Shown here: one piece after another, positions 26,080 to 35,803 of the stretch
How positions within the stretch are numbered: the first letter of the stretch is position 1
How the letters are laid out: every line of letters starts with the position of its first letter
DNA from: Niabella yanshanensis
Lineage (GTDB): Bacteria > Bacteroidota > Bacteroidia > Chitinophagales > Chitinophagaceae
DNA: 64,000 nt
NCBI RefSeq assembly: GCF_034424215.1
Contig: NZ_CP139960.1
Location: forward strand, 4,340,001-4,404,000
Direction of reading: 5' to 3'
Position numbers and translations under genes: made by a program
The notes under the pieces: generated by a model
Database searches by the model: none
Told to the model about the DNA's origin: nothing
What the model saw: only the letters and a program-made list of their open reading frames with translations

Positions 26080-26667
26080 TTACATGGTGAATATTTTCTC
26101 ACCTTTTTCCAGGAATTCGTTTTCAATTACTTCTTCGCCCGGTTCTTTGTACTCAAATTCTTTCAGTCTTTTATGAAAACCTTCGCTTTCTTTCATAATA
26201 GCCACTCTTGCACCACGCACAAATTCAACCAGGTTGTATTCGCTTAATTTTTTTACCAGTTCTTCAGTGTCTTCAGTGTGCCCCGAAGATTCAAAAACGG
26301 TGAAGTCTGGCCGAACACAAACTACGCGGGCTCCATATTTTCTCAATATTCTTTCTACTACCATTTTCTCCGCCACTTCTTTGGTAGGTACTTTATACAG
26401 CGCCAATTCCTGCCAAACAATCTCGTCATTGGTATTGTAAAAAGCTCTTAGTACCTCAACCTGCTTTTCTATTTGCTTTACCAGTTTCTTTACTACTTCT
26501 TCTGTTTCATCTATCAGAATATTGAAACGGTGTATACCGTCAATTTCTGAAGAGGAAGTATTAAGGCTGTCGATATTTATTTTTCTGCGGGAAAATATGA
26601 TGCAAATACGCGAAAGCAAACCTATATGGTCTTCTGCGTAAACGGTGATGGTATATTGCTGTTTCAT
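26080..26667 (-). CDS. ilvN: Acetolactate synthase small (regulatory) subunit
   Basis: 195 residues. An N-terminal ACT domain ('YTITVYAEDHIGLLSRICIIF', 'GIHRFNILIDE') precedes a second ACT-like ALS_ss_C domain that starts near residue 85 ('LALYKVP'). This subunit activates the catalytic subunit and carries valine feedback inhibition in the family. A charged C-terminal tail of about 20 residues ends the protein. The start is the ATG at 26665-26667. It is separated from ilvB by a methyltransferase gene, whereas ilvB and ilvN are usually adjacent. Confidence 0.95.
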   Translation of the reverse strand: MKQQYTITVYAEDHIGLLSRICIIFSRRKINIDSLNTSSSEIDGIHRFNILIDETEEVVKKLVKQIEKQVEVLRAFYNTNDEIVWQELALYKVPTKEVAEKMVVERILRKYGARVVCVRPDFTVFESSGHTEDTEELVKKLSEYNLVEFVRGARVAIMKESEGFHKRLKEFEYKEPGEEVIENEFLEKGEKIFTM

Positions 26668-26726
26668 TGTGTGAATTGTGATTTATGAACTATGTTTTAT
26701 GATTTGCCCGATTCATATATCTGAAA

Positions 26727-27320
26727 TCATAATTTATTAATATCTTCTGTTTTAACTATGATGATGATTCCGGTTGACCAGTTGAGTTTTGTCAGGGTCA
26801 GATCGCTTCTTTGGCCTAACATTTCGACAAAGCCTTCGACTCGCTCTGCATGTCCTTCGGGCCAGTTGGGCTGAGGAAGCATGTCATCTATAAAATAGAT
26901 CCCTCCTTTTTTGAGGAAAGAAAATGTTTCTTCAAAAAGATCATATTTGCCCGGCATTGCGTCAGCAAATATGAAATCAAATGGCGCTCCCTTATAATCT
27001 TTTAACCATTCGTAACCATCTGTCAGAACAAAATTTATCCGTGGATCAGCCAGGTTTTGCGTAGCCACCTCATGCAACAGCGCATTATTATCGATAGTCG
27101 TAAGCTGCGCTGTGCTATCCATAGCCTGCAATATCCATGAAGTAGATAGGCCACTGCCCGTGCCAAGTTCAAGGATGTTTGCGCCGGGTTTTGATGCTAC
27201 CAATGTACTTAATAAGGAGCCTGTTTGCAAATCGGAAGCCATGTCAAAAGATAGCTTGCGGGTTGCAACCAGAATACTGTTGTATTGCGCGGGAATGTTA
27301 TTGAAAGCCTGGTCTTGCAT
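26727..27320 (-). CDS. SAM-dependent O-methyltransferase-like protein
   Basis: 197 residues with a class I methyltransferase core: motif I 'ILELGTGSGLSTSWIL' (about 48-63), an acidic residue in 'TIDNNAL', motif 'DFIFADAMPGKYDLFEETF' and 'LLKKGG'-type 'FLKKGGIYFIDDML'. The pattern resembles the catechol/caffeoyl-CoA O-methyltransferase superfamily (Methyltransf_24). The substrate is unknown. It lies 19 bases after ilvB and 59 before ilvN, so it is part of the operon. No direct link to branched-chain synthesis is known to me. Confidence 0.87.
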   Translation of the reverse strand: MQDQAFNNIPAQYNSILVATRKLSFDMASDLQTGSLLSTLVASKPGANILELGTGSGLSTSWILQAMDSTAQLTTIDNNALLHEVATQNLADPRINFVLTDGYEWLKDYKGAPFDFIFADAMPGKYDLFEETFSFLKKGGIYFIDDMLPQPNWPEGHAERVEGFVEMLGQRSDLTLTKLNWSTGIIIIVKTEDINKL

Positions 27321-27339
27321 GAATGTTATGACTCTGATA

Positions 27340-29082
27340 TTATTTTAGTCTGATTTCGCTTACGCTGCATCCCTGTGGCACCATTGGAAATACGTTGTTT
27401 TCCTTACCTACCATTACTTCCAGTAAATAACTTCCGTCGTGATCCAGCATTGTTTTCAGTGCAGCTTTCAGATCATCACGTTTATCTATTTTCTGACCTG
27501 ATATGCCGTATGACTGAGCCAGCATAATATAGTTGGGGCTGGTAATATTTACAAATGAATAACGCTTATCATGGAATAATTGCTGCCATTGGCGTACCAT
27601 GCCCAGGAACTCATTATTTAATATCAGGATTTTTACAGCTGCTCCAAACTGCATAATAGTGCCTAATTCCTGTAAAGTCATCTGGAATCCGCCGTCTCCG
27701 ATGATAGCTACCACGGTTCTGTCGGGAGCTCCATATTTGGCACCGATAGCAGCAGGGAGTCCAAAGCCCATCGTACCCAATCCACCGCTGGTAACATTGC
27801 TCCGGGTTTGATTGAATTTAGCATAGCGGCAGGCCACCATCTGGTGTTGTCCTACATCGGTAACAATTACAGCATCGCCATTCGTTAGTTCGTTTAAAGC
27901 ATTTAACACTTCAGCCATACTCATCACATCTCCTTCAGGATTCATCTCGGGCTGTATACATTGCTCAAGTTCTTCTTTGGCGTATTCTTTAAATTTGTTC
28001 AGCCATGCAGTATTGTCTTTTTCTTTTAATAAAGACGTAAGAAGAGGTAATGTTTCCTTGCAATCACCCCAAACAGCTACAGTTGCCTTTACATTTTTAT
28101 CTATCTCAGCCGGATCAATGTCCAGGTGAATGATTTTCGCTTGTTTCGCATATTTATCCAGTCTTCCGGTAACCCGATCATCAAATCGCATACCTACCGC
28201 GATCAAAACATCGCACTCATTGGTGAGCACATTAGGTCCATAGTTACCATGCATGCCCAGCATACCCACTCCTAAAGGATGGTCAGAAGGGATAGCGCTT
28301 TCGCCCAGGATGGTCCAGGCCGCTGGCAGGTTACCCTTTTCAATGAAGTTGGCAAACTCTTTTTCAGCTTCTCCCAGTATTACCCCCTGCCCGAATAGTA
28401 CAAACGGTTTTTCTGCGTTATTGATCAGTTCAGCAGCTTCTTCAATATATTCTTTTCGAACAATAGGCTTGGGGCGGTAGCTGCGTACATGCGTGCATTT
28501 TTCATAACCGGGAAACTCAAATTGTTGAATTTGCGCATTCTTGGTAATGTCTATTAATACCGGCCCCGGGCGACCACTACGTGCTATATAGAACGCTTTG
28601 GCCAATACACTTGGAATTTCATTGGCGTCTGTAACCTGGTAATTCCATTTGGTAACAGGGGTGGTTATATTGATTACATCTGTTTCCTGGAAGGCATCTG
28701 TACCTAAAAGATGCGCGAATACCTGGCCTGTAATACAAACCAGTGGTGTTGAATCGATCTGCGCATCGGCTAAACCAGTTACCAGGTTGGTTGCCCCCGG
28801 ACCACTGGTAGCGAAAACAACGCCCACACGGCCACTGGTGCGCGCGTAGCCTTGCCCGGCATGAATTCCACCTTGCTCGTGACGAACCAATATATGTTCC
28901 ACTTTGTCTTTATAATCGTATAGGGCATCATAGATGGGCATGATGGCGCCACCCGGATAACCAAATATAACTTCCGTGTCTTCTGCCAGCAGGCACTCAA
29001 TTACCGCCTTGCTGCCCGACATGGTTTCAGTTTTTTTTGTTGGGATAGAAGTAGCTTCTTTCTGTATTTCAAGAGTATTCAT
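27340..29082 (-). CDS. ilvB: Acetolactate synthase large (catalytic) subunit
   Basis: 580 residues; condenses pyruvate with pyruvate or 2-oxobutanoate using thiamine diphosphate, FAD and Mg2+. N-terminal 'IFGYPGGAIMPIYDAL' and 'HEQGGIHAGQGYAR' hold the ThDP-activating Glu. 'CITGQVFAHLLGTDAFQE' follows. The C-terminal ThDP motif is 'IIGDGGFQMTLQELGTI' through 'LNNEFLGMVRQWQQLF'. A short leader of about 20 residues precedes the enzyme fold. The start is the ATG at 29080-29082. It partners with ilvN in the same operon. Confidence 0.97.
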   Translation of the reverse strand: MNTLEIQKEATSIPTKKTETMSGSKAVIECLLAEDTEVIFGYPGGAIMPIYDALYDYKDKVEHILVRHEQGGIHAGQGYARTSGRVGVVFATSGPGATNLVTGLADAQIDSTPLVCITGQVFAHLLGTDAFQETDVINITTPVTKWNYQVTDANEIPSVLAKAFYIARSGRPGPVLIDITKNAQIQQFEFPGYEKCTHVRSYRPKPIVRKEYIEEAAELINNAEKPFVLFGQGVILGEAEKEFANFIEKGNLPAAWTILGESAIPSDHPLGVGMLGMHGNYGPNVLTNECDVLIAVGMRFDDRVTGRLDKYAKQAKIIHLDIDPAEIDKNVKATVAVWGDCKETLPLLTSLLKEKDNTAWLNKFKEYAKEELEQCIQPEMNPEGDVMSMAEVLNALNELTNGDAVIVTDVGQHQMVACRYAKFNQTRSNVTSGGLGTMGFGLPAAIGAKYGAPDRTVVAIIGDGGFQMTLQELGTIMQFGAAVKILILNNEFLGMVRQWQQLFHDKRYSFVNITSPNYIMLAQSYGISGQKIDKRDDLKAALKTMLDHDGSYLLEVMVGKENNVFPMVPQGCSVSEIRLK

Positions 29083-29156
29083 AACTCAATGTTTATTTCT
29101 TTAAATGACTGTAACTGTTATACTATGTTCTTTTCTTAGATCATGGAGCTTACTGA

Positions 29157-29651
29157 TCAACGGTTCTGGTAGTAGATCATCAGGTCTGTTGCCTGCAAAT
29201 CTGAAAAACCAACCTGTCGAAGCATGGTAACCAATTGTCCTCTGTGATAGGAGGCGTGATTGACGGCATGCGCAAAAAGCTGGTACCAGGGCATTGAATA
29301 GGCTTCACCATTTAATCTCTTAAATGCTAAAGGTTCGTTCAGTTTTGCCTCATCAAAAGCATCGATAAATTCTTTTAATGCAGTTGATGTCTTTCTCCAA
29401 AGAGCTAAATGTTCGTCTTTTGTTCCGTTAAACGTAGCCTGCAACCAGTCTACCTTTTCTTTTTTATGAAACCGTTGTAACCAGGCGTTTTCGGCGCTTA
29501 TGATGTGCAATACAGTTTCTCGGATACTATTAAAGCTACTGACGACATGCTGCCTCCAATACTCATCGCTTAACTGTTCCAGCCATCCGCAGGCAATATT
29601 GTTGGCCCACAGATTATAATCTGCCAGTTCTTTAAAGTATTCTTTTGTCAT
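29157..29651 (-). CDS. DinB-family protein (second in the ilv operon)
   Basis: 164 residues, DinB/DUF664-like. Metal-binding His candidates are in 'VLHIISAENAW' (His about 48) and 'LFAHAVNHASYHRGQLVTML'; the H-x3-H pair at the C-terminus is characteristic of the family. 'ELADYNLWANN' at the N-terminus is also typical. The function is unknown; family members include damage-inducible proteins and thiol transferases. The gene lies between ilvD (143 bases upstream) and ilvB (74 bases downstream) on the same strand. Confidence 0.87.
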   Translation of the reverse strand: MTKEYFKELADYNLWANNIACGWLEQLSDEYWRQHVVSSFNSIRETVLHIISAENAWLQRFHKKEKVDWLQATFNGTKDEHLALWRKTSTALKEFIDAFDEAKLNEPLAFKRLNGEAYSMPWYQLFAHAVNHASYHRGQLVTMLRQVGFSDLQATDLMIYYQNR

Positions 29652-29794
29652 TTCTCAGTTTTAAAACCAATTCGCTCTCTATTCTCCCATTTTCTTTCAG
29701 CCGCTTTGTCGTCCAGTAAATTTTCAAGGGCATCGTAGACCCGCCTGCCGGCCGGTCAGGTCCTGTTTTGTATGGACTGAATTACCTGCATGCT

Positions 29795-31477
29795 TTAATC
29801 TTCATCCGTTACACAACCCTGTGAAGCATCTTTAACCAGTTTGGCATATTTATATAATACACCATTGGTTACTTTCAATGCCGGTTGTTTCCAGTTGGCT
29901 TTTCTTTTAGTGATTTCTTCTTCAGATACTTTTAATGTAAGCTTGTTATTAACGGCATCTATTTCAATGATATCATCATCCTGAACAAAACCGATCAAAC
30001 CTCCTTCGAAAGCTTCAGGTGTTACGTGGCCTACCACGAAGCCGTGGGTGCCTCCGCTAAAACGGCCATCTGTAATCAATGCTACTGATTTACCTAATCC
30101 GGCACCAATAATAGCTCCTGTTGGTTTCAGCATTTCAGGCATACCGGGTGCTCCCTTAGGGCCTTCATTTTTAATAACCACTACATCTCCGGCTTTTACC
30201 CGGCCTTCCGCCAATCCTGCAATTAATTTCTTCTCACCATCAAACACGCGGGCAGTGCCTTCAAAACGTTCGCCTTCTTTGCCGCTGATCTTTGCCACAC
30301 TACCTTTTTCGGCCAGGTTGCCGTATAAAATCTGTAAATGACCTGTTTTCTTTAAAGGATTTTCCAAAGGATAAATGATATCCTGTGTTGTAAAATCGAG
30401 ATCAGGAACGGTTTCCAGGTTTTCAGCGATGGTTTTGCCGGTTACAGTTAACTGGCTGCCATCGATCAATCCATTCTTTAATAAATATTTCATTACAGCA
30501 GGTACACCGCCTTTTTCATGCAGGTCCTGCATCAGGTATTTACCGCTTGGTTTAAAGTCGGCCAATACCGGAACTTTATCGCTGATCGCCTGTATATCAT
30601 CCTGCGTTAAAGAAACGCCCACGCTTTTGGCCATTGCCAGCAGGTGCAGTACAGCGTTGGTACTTCCTCCTAATACGATAATAACAGTAATGGCATTTTC
30701 AAAAGCCTTGCGTGTCATGATATCGCGGGGCTTGATATCTTTTTCCATTAATACACGGATGTATTTTCCGGCCTCTTCACATTCTTTTCTTTTCTCTTCG
30801 CTCAATGCCGGATTGCTGCTGGAGTAGGGAAGACTCATGCCCATCGCTTCAATGGCAGAAGCCATGGTGTTAGCGGTGTACATACCGCCACAGGCGCCAG
30901 CTCCCGGGCAGCTGTTTTTTACAATGCCCTGGAAATCGGCTTCGTCAAGATTACCCGCAATTTTTTGACCTAATGCTTCAAACGCTGATACGATGTTCAG
31001 ATCCTGCCCTTTGTAATGACCTGGAGCAATAGTACCTCCGTAAACCATTATGGAAGGGCGGTTAAGACGGCCCATTGCCATTAATGAACCTGGCATATTT
31101 TTGTCGCAACCCGGTACAGTGATCAATGCATCATAATATTGAGCGCCGGCAACTGTTTCAATAGAATCCGCAATTACATCGCGGCTTACTAATGAATAAC
31201 GCATTCCATCTGTTCCGTTGCTCATGCCATCACTTACGCCAATGGTATTAAAGATGAAGCCCACCAGGTCGTTCCCCCATACACTCTTCTTTACATCTGC
31301 CGCTAATCCGTTCAGGTGCATATTGCAAGGATTGCCATCGTAACCCATGCTTACAATACCCACCTGGGCTTTTTTCAAATCTTCTTCAGTTAGTCCCAGT
31401 GCATACAACTGCGCTTGCGCTGCCGGCTGCGTAGGATCCTGCGTAATAGTTTTCGAGTATTTATTTAATTCGCTCAT
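29795..31477 (-). CDS. ilvD: Dihydroxy-acid dehydratase
   Basis: 560 residues; dehydrates the dihydroxy acids to 2-oxoisovalerate and 2-oxo-3-methylvalerate with an Fe-S cluster and Mg2+. Cluster cysteines appear in 'NPCNMHL', '[11 protein letters not shown]' and '[19 protein letters not shown]'. '[12 protein letters not shown]' and the C-terminal '[20 protein letters not shown]' with the catalytic Ser are present. The length is standard. The start is the ATG at 31475-31477, 65 bases after leuA. Confidence 0.97.
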   Translation of the reverse strand: MSELNKYSKTITQDPTQPAAQAQLYALGLTEEDLKKAQVGIVSMGYDGNPCNMHLNGLAADVKKSVWGNDLVGFIFNTIGVSDGMSNGTDGMRYSLVSRDVIADSIETVAGAQYYDALITVPGCDKNMPGSLMAMGRLNRPSIMVYGGTIAPGHYKGQDLNIVSAFEALGQKIAGNLDEADFQGIVKNSCPGAGACGGMYTANTMASAIEAMGMSLPYSSSNPALSEEKRKECEEAGKYIRVLMEKDIKPRDIMTRKAFENAITVIIVLGGSTNAVLHLLAMAKSVGVSLTQDDIQAISDKVPVLADFKPSGKYLMQDLHEKGGVPAVMKYLLKNGLIDGSQLTVTGKTIAENLETVPDLDFTTQDIIYPLENPLKKTGHLQILYGNLAEKGSVAKISGKEGERFEGTARVFDGEKKLIAGLAEGRVKAGDVVVIKNEGPKGAPGMPEMLKPTGAIIGAGLGKSVALITDGRFSGGTHGFVVGHVTPEAFEGGLIGFVQDDDIIEIDAVNNKLTLKVSEEEITKRKANWKQPALKVTNGVLYKYAKLVKDASQGCVTDED

Positions 31478-31507
31478 GATATAATATAGTTGTTCGAGTT
31501 TGTTTGT

Positions 31508-31535
31508 GAATGGTCAATAATCAATGGTCAATAGA
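31508..31535. repeat. Short tandem repeat between leuA and ilvD
   Basis: The spacer has two near-copies of a 14-base unit built on AATGGTCAATA (GAATGGTCAATAAT and CAATGGTCAATAGA). The sequence is low-complexity and not coding. Similar word-like spacers occur elsewhere in this window, for example at 12971-13047 and 61811-61860. Confidence 0.55.
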
Positions 31536-31542
31536 CTATCTC

Positions 31543-32697
31543 TTAACTGCTTACCTTCTCCGCCATTTCTTTCAGATCGCTATCCTGCACTTCTTTCTTA
31601 GCATCCGCCACATTTAAAAATTGCTGGTATAATTCATCTACCTGGTTGCGGTCGAATTCATATCCCAGGTTTTTAAAACGGTACGCTAATGCACTGCGGC
31701 CGCTGCGGGCAGTCAGCACAATTTTAGAAGTATCCGCACCTACTTCTTCAGGAGCGATAATTTCGTAGGTGGTGGCTTCTTTCAAGAACCCATCCTGGTG
31801 TATACCTGAGGAGTGTGAAAATGCATTATCACCGACGACGGCTTTATTAGGTTGTACCACCATGCGCATGGTGTCTGAAACCAGGCGGCTCATGGGTAAT
31901 AGTCTTGTTGTGTCGATATTAGTGTAAAGACCTAATTCGGGATGTTTCTTAATGATCATCGCTACTTCTTCCAGCGAAGTATTACCAGCTCTTTCCCCAA
32001 TACCATTAATGGTACACTCAATTTGACGGGCACCGCCAATAGCGCCGGCAATGGAATTAGCTGTAGCTAATCCCAGGTCATTATGACAATGGCAGGAAAG
32101 AATAGCTTTATCGATATTCGACACATTATTGATCAGGTATTGCATTTTTTCCTGGTACTGGTGCGGGAGGCAAAAACCGGTAGTGTCCGGAACGTTTACC
32201 ACTGTAGCACCAGCCTTGATCACAGCTTCTGTAAGTTGTGCCAGGAACTGGAGATCTGCACGGCCTGCATCTTCCGCATAAAACTCCACATCGGGAACCA
32301 GGTTGCGTGCCAGCTTCACCGCAGCTATAGCGCGCTCAATGATATTCTCCCTGGTGGTATTGAATTTGTACTTTATGTGATTGTCGGAAGACCCGATACC
32401 TGTATGAATACGGGGACGAACTGCCGGTTTTAAAGCTTCCGCAGCTACCTCGATATCTTTTTGTACCGCACGGGTAAGACCTGTAACGGTAGCATTTTTA
32501 ATTACTTTGGAGATTTCATTTACCGAAGCAAAATCGCCCGGACTGGATACAGGGAAACCTGCTTCGATGATATCTACTCCCAGGGTTTCCAATTCAAGAG
32601 CAAGTTTTATTTTCTCTTCTGTATTAAGCTTGCAGCCCGGAACCTGCTCGCCATCTCTCAAGGTCGTATCAAAAATAAAAACTTTGTCTTGTGCCAT
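31543..32697 (-). CDS. leuA: 2-isopropylmalate synthase, short form
   Basis: Condenses 2-oxoisovalerate with acetyl-CoA, the committed step to leucine. The 384-residue protein has the HMGL-like TIM barrel: '[17 protein letters not shown]' (substrate Arg and metal Asp), '[13 protein letters not shown]', '[14 protein letters not shown]', '[15 protein letters not shown]' (metal His pair) and '[20 protein letters not shown]'. It ends soon after the first linker subdomain, so the C-terminal LeuA dimer domain, where leucine binds in the roughly 520-residue enzymes, is absent. Homocitrate or citramalate synthase is a less likely alternative, given its place before ilvD. It heads the operon; leuB, leuC and leuD are not in the window. 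Confidence 0.9.
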   Translation of the reverse strand: MAQDKVFIFDTTLRDGEQVPGCKLNTEEKIKLALELETLGVDIIEAGFPVSSPGDFASVNEISKVIKNATVTGLTRAVQKDIEVAAEALKPAVRPRIHTGIGSSDNHIKYKFNTTRENIIERAIAAVKLARNLVPDVEFYAEDAGRADLQFLAQLTEAVIKAGATVVNVPDTTGFCLPHQYQEKMQYLINNVSNIDKAILSCHCHNDLGLATANSIAGAIGGARQIECTINGIGERAGNTSLEEVAMIIKKHPELGLYTNIDTTRLLPMSRLVSDTMRMVVQPNKAVVGDNAFSHSSGIHQDGFLKEATTYEIIAPEEVGADTSKIVLTARSGRSALAYRFKNLGYEFDRNQVDELYQQFLNVADAKKEVQDSDLKEMAEKVSS

Positions 32698-32892
32698 AAT
32701 TTAATTTGAATCGTTATGATGAATTAATTTTACGGATAATAAACCGGCAACGGCCAGATAATATCTGTCTATAAAATTAAACATTCCTATATTGTGAATG
32801 AAACTTTATTGGCGGGAGATTTACACCATATAAATTTTAATATTTTTTCTTATTTTATTGATAACCAATAAATAATATTCATTTAAATTACA

Positions 32893-34440
32893 ATGCCCAG
32901 TAGAAGTACCGATGCGCTTTTTCAGTTGATCAAATCCCTCGAAAAGTCGGAAAAGAGAAATCTGAAGCTTTTTGTGAACCGAAATTCCGGTTCGGAAAAC
33001 CTGAAGAGCATCCTGCTGTTTGACGCATTGGATAAAATGGCTGAATATGACGAGGCGCTTTTGCTGAAAAAAGTTCCCAGTGTGAGCAAACAACAGCTTT
33101 CCAATACAAAAGCTTTATTGTACCGCCAGATACTAAGTAGCTTACGTGTGTTGAAAGATGATCGGAATGTGGATATGCAGCTGCATGAAATGATGGATAA
33201 TGCACGATTGCTATATAACAAAGGCTTATACCACCAGACGCTAAAGGTTTTAGAACGTTTGAAAGAAGTTGCCAGGACCAATCATCAATATACTTACCTG
33301 CAACAGGGGTTGTTTTTCGAAAAAAAGATAGAAGCACTATACATTACACGTGGACTAACCAGCCGTGCGGATGAATTGATTGCAGAGGCAACCGAAGTAA
33401 GTCGAACCATTGATCATATCAATGATTTGTCTAATCTTAATTTGAAACTATACAGCTGGTATATACAGAACGGGCATGCTCGAAATCAGAATGATATGAA
33501 AACCGTGCAGGCTTTGATGGATCATGAGCTTGTTAAAAATACTGGAGCCAGCTTTTATGAGAAAGTGTATCTCTATCAGTGTTCCGTTTGGTATGCTTAT
33601 ATCAAACTGGATTTTTTAATGTATTACCGGTATTGCCAGAAGTGGGTGGATATTTTTGAGCAATATCCCAAAATGATTGAGACAGAAACGGCGATGTATG
33701 TAAAAGGCATGCACAATCTGATGTCAGCTCATTTTAATTTGCTCAATCATGAAAAACTGGCTTCCAGCATCAGGAAATTCAAGCGCTTTGCCCAAACTGA
33801 GTTGGTACAAGACAATGATAACAACCGTATCGTAACTTATGTATATCTCTACACCGCGGTAATAAACCTGCATTTCCTGGAAGGAGCTTTTCACAAAGGA
33901 ATTAAGATGGTACCCTTTTTAGAAGAGATGCTGGTGAAATATGGACGCTATCTCGATCGTCACAGAGTAATGGTGTTTTATTATAAGATTGCCTGTCTTT
34001 ACTTTGGCAGTGGGGATAACAGCAACGCCATTGACTATCTCAATCGTATTATTAATCAGAAAGACGACCTGCGTACAGATTTGCAGTGCTATTCCCGTTT
34101 ATTACATTTAATAGCGCATTATGAATTAGGTAATTACAATTTGCTTGAGTACCTCATCAAGTCGGTTTACCGCTACATGGCCAAGATGGAGAATCTCAGT
34201 AAGGTGGAGGAGGAAATGTTTAGCTTTTTGCGGAGGGCTTTTAAATTTAACGAGAAAACGATCAGGGCAGAATTTGAAAAGCTGTTAAATAAGCTGAAAA
34301 AGTACCAGCATAACCGCCTGGAAGCAAGAGCTTTTGCGTACCTGGATGTGATCAGCTGGCTGGAAAGTAAGATTTCGGGTATACACGTGGAAGATGTGAT
34401 CCGTAAAAAATATTTAAGAGAACGAATGCAAAAAGTATAA
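32893..34440 (+). CDS. Large alpha-helical protein of unknown function
   Basis: A 515-residue soluble protein with no signal peptide or membrane span. It is almost wholly helical, with repeating Leu/Tyr-rich helix pairs ('LYNKGLYHQTLKVLERLKEV', 'YFGSGDNSNAIDYLNRII', 'LIAHYELGNYNLLEYLI') that look like TPR or other alpha-solenoid repeats. The N-terminal 100 residues are a charged helical domain ('DALFQLIKSLEKSEKRNLKL'). I know it only as the sort of conserved helical-repeat protein often left unnamed in Bacteroidota. It starts with the ATG at 32893 and is divergent from leuA, so it may share regulation with that operon. No catalytic motif is seen. Confidence 0.8.
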   Translation: MPSRSTDALFQLIKSLEKSEKRNLKLFVNRNSGSENLKSILLFDALDKMAEYDEALLLKKVPSVSKQQLSNTKALLYRQILSSLRVLKDDRNVDMQLHEMMDNARLLYNKGLYHQTLKVLERLKEVARTNHQYTYLQQGLFFEKKIEALYITRGLTSRADELIAEATEVSRTIDHINDLSNLNLKLYSWYIQNGHARNQNDMKTVQALMDHELVKNTGASFYEKVYLYQCSVWYAYIKLDFLMYYRYCQKWVDIFEQYPKMIETETAMYVKGMHNLMSAHFNLLNHEKLASSIRKFKRFAQTELVQDNDNNRIVTYVYLYTAVINLHFLEGAFHKGIKMVPFLEEMLVKYGRYLDRHRVMVFYYKIACLYFGSGDNSNAIDYLNRIINQKDDLRTDLQCYSRLLHLIAHYELGNYNLLEYLIKSVYRYMAKMENLSKVEEEMFSFLRRAFKFNEKTIRAEFEKLLNKLKKYQHNRLEARAFAYLDVISWLESKISGIHVEDVIRKKYLRERMQKV

Positions 34441-34582
34441 ATTGAGTTATATTTGTTGCTCATGAAATGTTCTGTTTCAAATACATCCTTTCGATGGTGG
34501 CGTTAACGCTACTGATCTTCTATGCCAGTACAGGCAGTTTGTTTTCTTATCTTTACATCCCTTACTTAAATAAATTAGATTA

Positions 34583-35776
34583 ATGCAGGCAACTTATAAA
34601 GAGCCCGATGAATTGGGTTATTATGGCGAATTCGGTGGCGCTTATATTCCCGAAATGTTATACCCAAATGTTGAGGAATTGCGCTCTAATTATCTGGACA
34701 TTATTAACAGCGAATCTTTTCAGAAAGAATACCGGTTTTTATTAAAAGATTATGCAGGTCGTGAAACGCCTTTGTATTACGCGTCCCGCTTATCGTCAAA
34801 ATATAATACCAATATTTATCTGAAACGGGAAGACCTGTGCCATACCGGTGCACACAAGGTGAATAATACCATTGGACAAATACTGGTAGCAGAACGGCTG
34901 GGTAAGAAAAGAATTATAGCTGAAACCGGCGCCGGCCAGCACGGTGTAGCCACTGCTACCGTTTGTGCATTAAAAGGGTTGCAGTGTATTGTATATATGG
35001 GGGAGAAGGATATTGAGCGACAGGCGCCCAACGTAGCGCGCATGAAAATGCTGGGTGCCACGGTAGTACCAGCGACCAGTGGCAGCAAAACATTGAAGGA
35101 TGCCACCAATGAAGCCATCCGCGATTGGATCAATCATCCCCAGGATACTTTTTACATCATCGGCAGCGTAGTGGGGCCCCATCCTTACCCCGATATGGTA
35201 GCGCGTTTTCAAAGTGTGATCAGTAAAGAAATACGCTCACAGCTAAAAGAAAAAACAGGTACTGAGCTGCCCAAAGCGGTGATAGCCTGCGTAGGCGGGG
35301 GAAGCAACGCTGCGGGAACTTTTTATCATTTCCTGGATGAGCTTTCGGTAGATATTATTGCGGTAGAAGCTGCAGGCTGTGGGGTTCAATCCGGTATGAG
35401 CGCAGCCACCACACAATTGGGCAAGCCGGGGATTTTACATGGCAGCAAAAGCTATGTAATGCAAACTGCCGACGGACAGGTAGTAGAGCCGCATAGTATT
35501 TCTGCAGGCCTGGATTATCCGGGAATCGGCCCTATCCACGCTAATTTATTTGCTACCGGGCGGGGGCGATTTTTGTCGGCTACGGATAAAGAAGCTTTGG
35601 AGGCGTCTTTTGAACTGGCGAAACTGGAAGGAATTATCCCTGCTTTAGAAAGCGCTCACGCACTGGCAGCTTTAAAACAGCTGAAATTTGAAAAAGCTGA
35701 CAACGTGGTAATTTGTTTGAGCGGCCGGGGCGATAAGGATATGGAAACCTACATGCAGGAATTAAACAAAAAATAA
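34583..35776 (+). CDS. trpB: Tryptophan synthase beta chain
   Basis: 397 residues; joins indole and serine to make tryptophan, with PLP. The N-terminal '[15 protein letters not shown]' is typical. The Schiff-base Lys92 is in '[10 protein letters not shown]', the catalytic Glu is in '[12 protein letters not shown]', and '[13 protein letters not shown]' binds the PLP phosphate. The Na+/K+ site and COMM region follow as expected. This is the TrpB1 type that works with TrpA. It starts at the ATG at 34583 and trpA follows after 27 bases. No other trp genes are present here. Confidence 0.97.
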   Translation: MQATYKEPDELGYYGEFGGAYIPEMLYPNVEELRSNYLDIINSESFQKEYRFLLKDYAGRETPLYYASRLSSKYNTNIYLKREDLCHTGAHKVNNTIGQILVAERLGKKRIIAETGAGQHGVATATVCALKGLQCIVYMGEKDIERQAPNVARMKMLGATVVPATSGSKTLKDATNEAIRDWINHPQDTFYIIGSVVGPHPYPDMVARFQSVISKEIRSQLKEKTGTELPKAVIACVGGGSNAAGTFYHFLDELSVDIIAVEAAGCGVQSGMSAATTQLGKPGILHGSKSYVMQTADGQVVEPHSISAGLDYPGIGPIHANLFATGRGRFLSATDKEALEASFELAKLEGIIPALESAHALAALKQLKFEKADNVVICLSGRGDKDMETYMQELNKK

Positions 35777-35803
35777 AAGACTCAACTATCAAGTATCCAA
35801 ATA

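Noticed and set aside
31508-31535. Possible CRISPR-like repeats
   Set aside because: Only two imperfect 14-base copies with no spacers and no cas genes.
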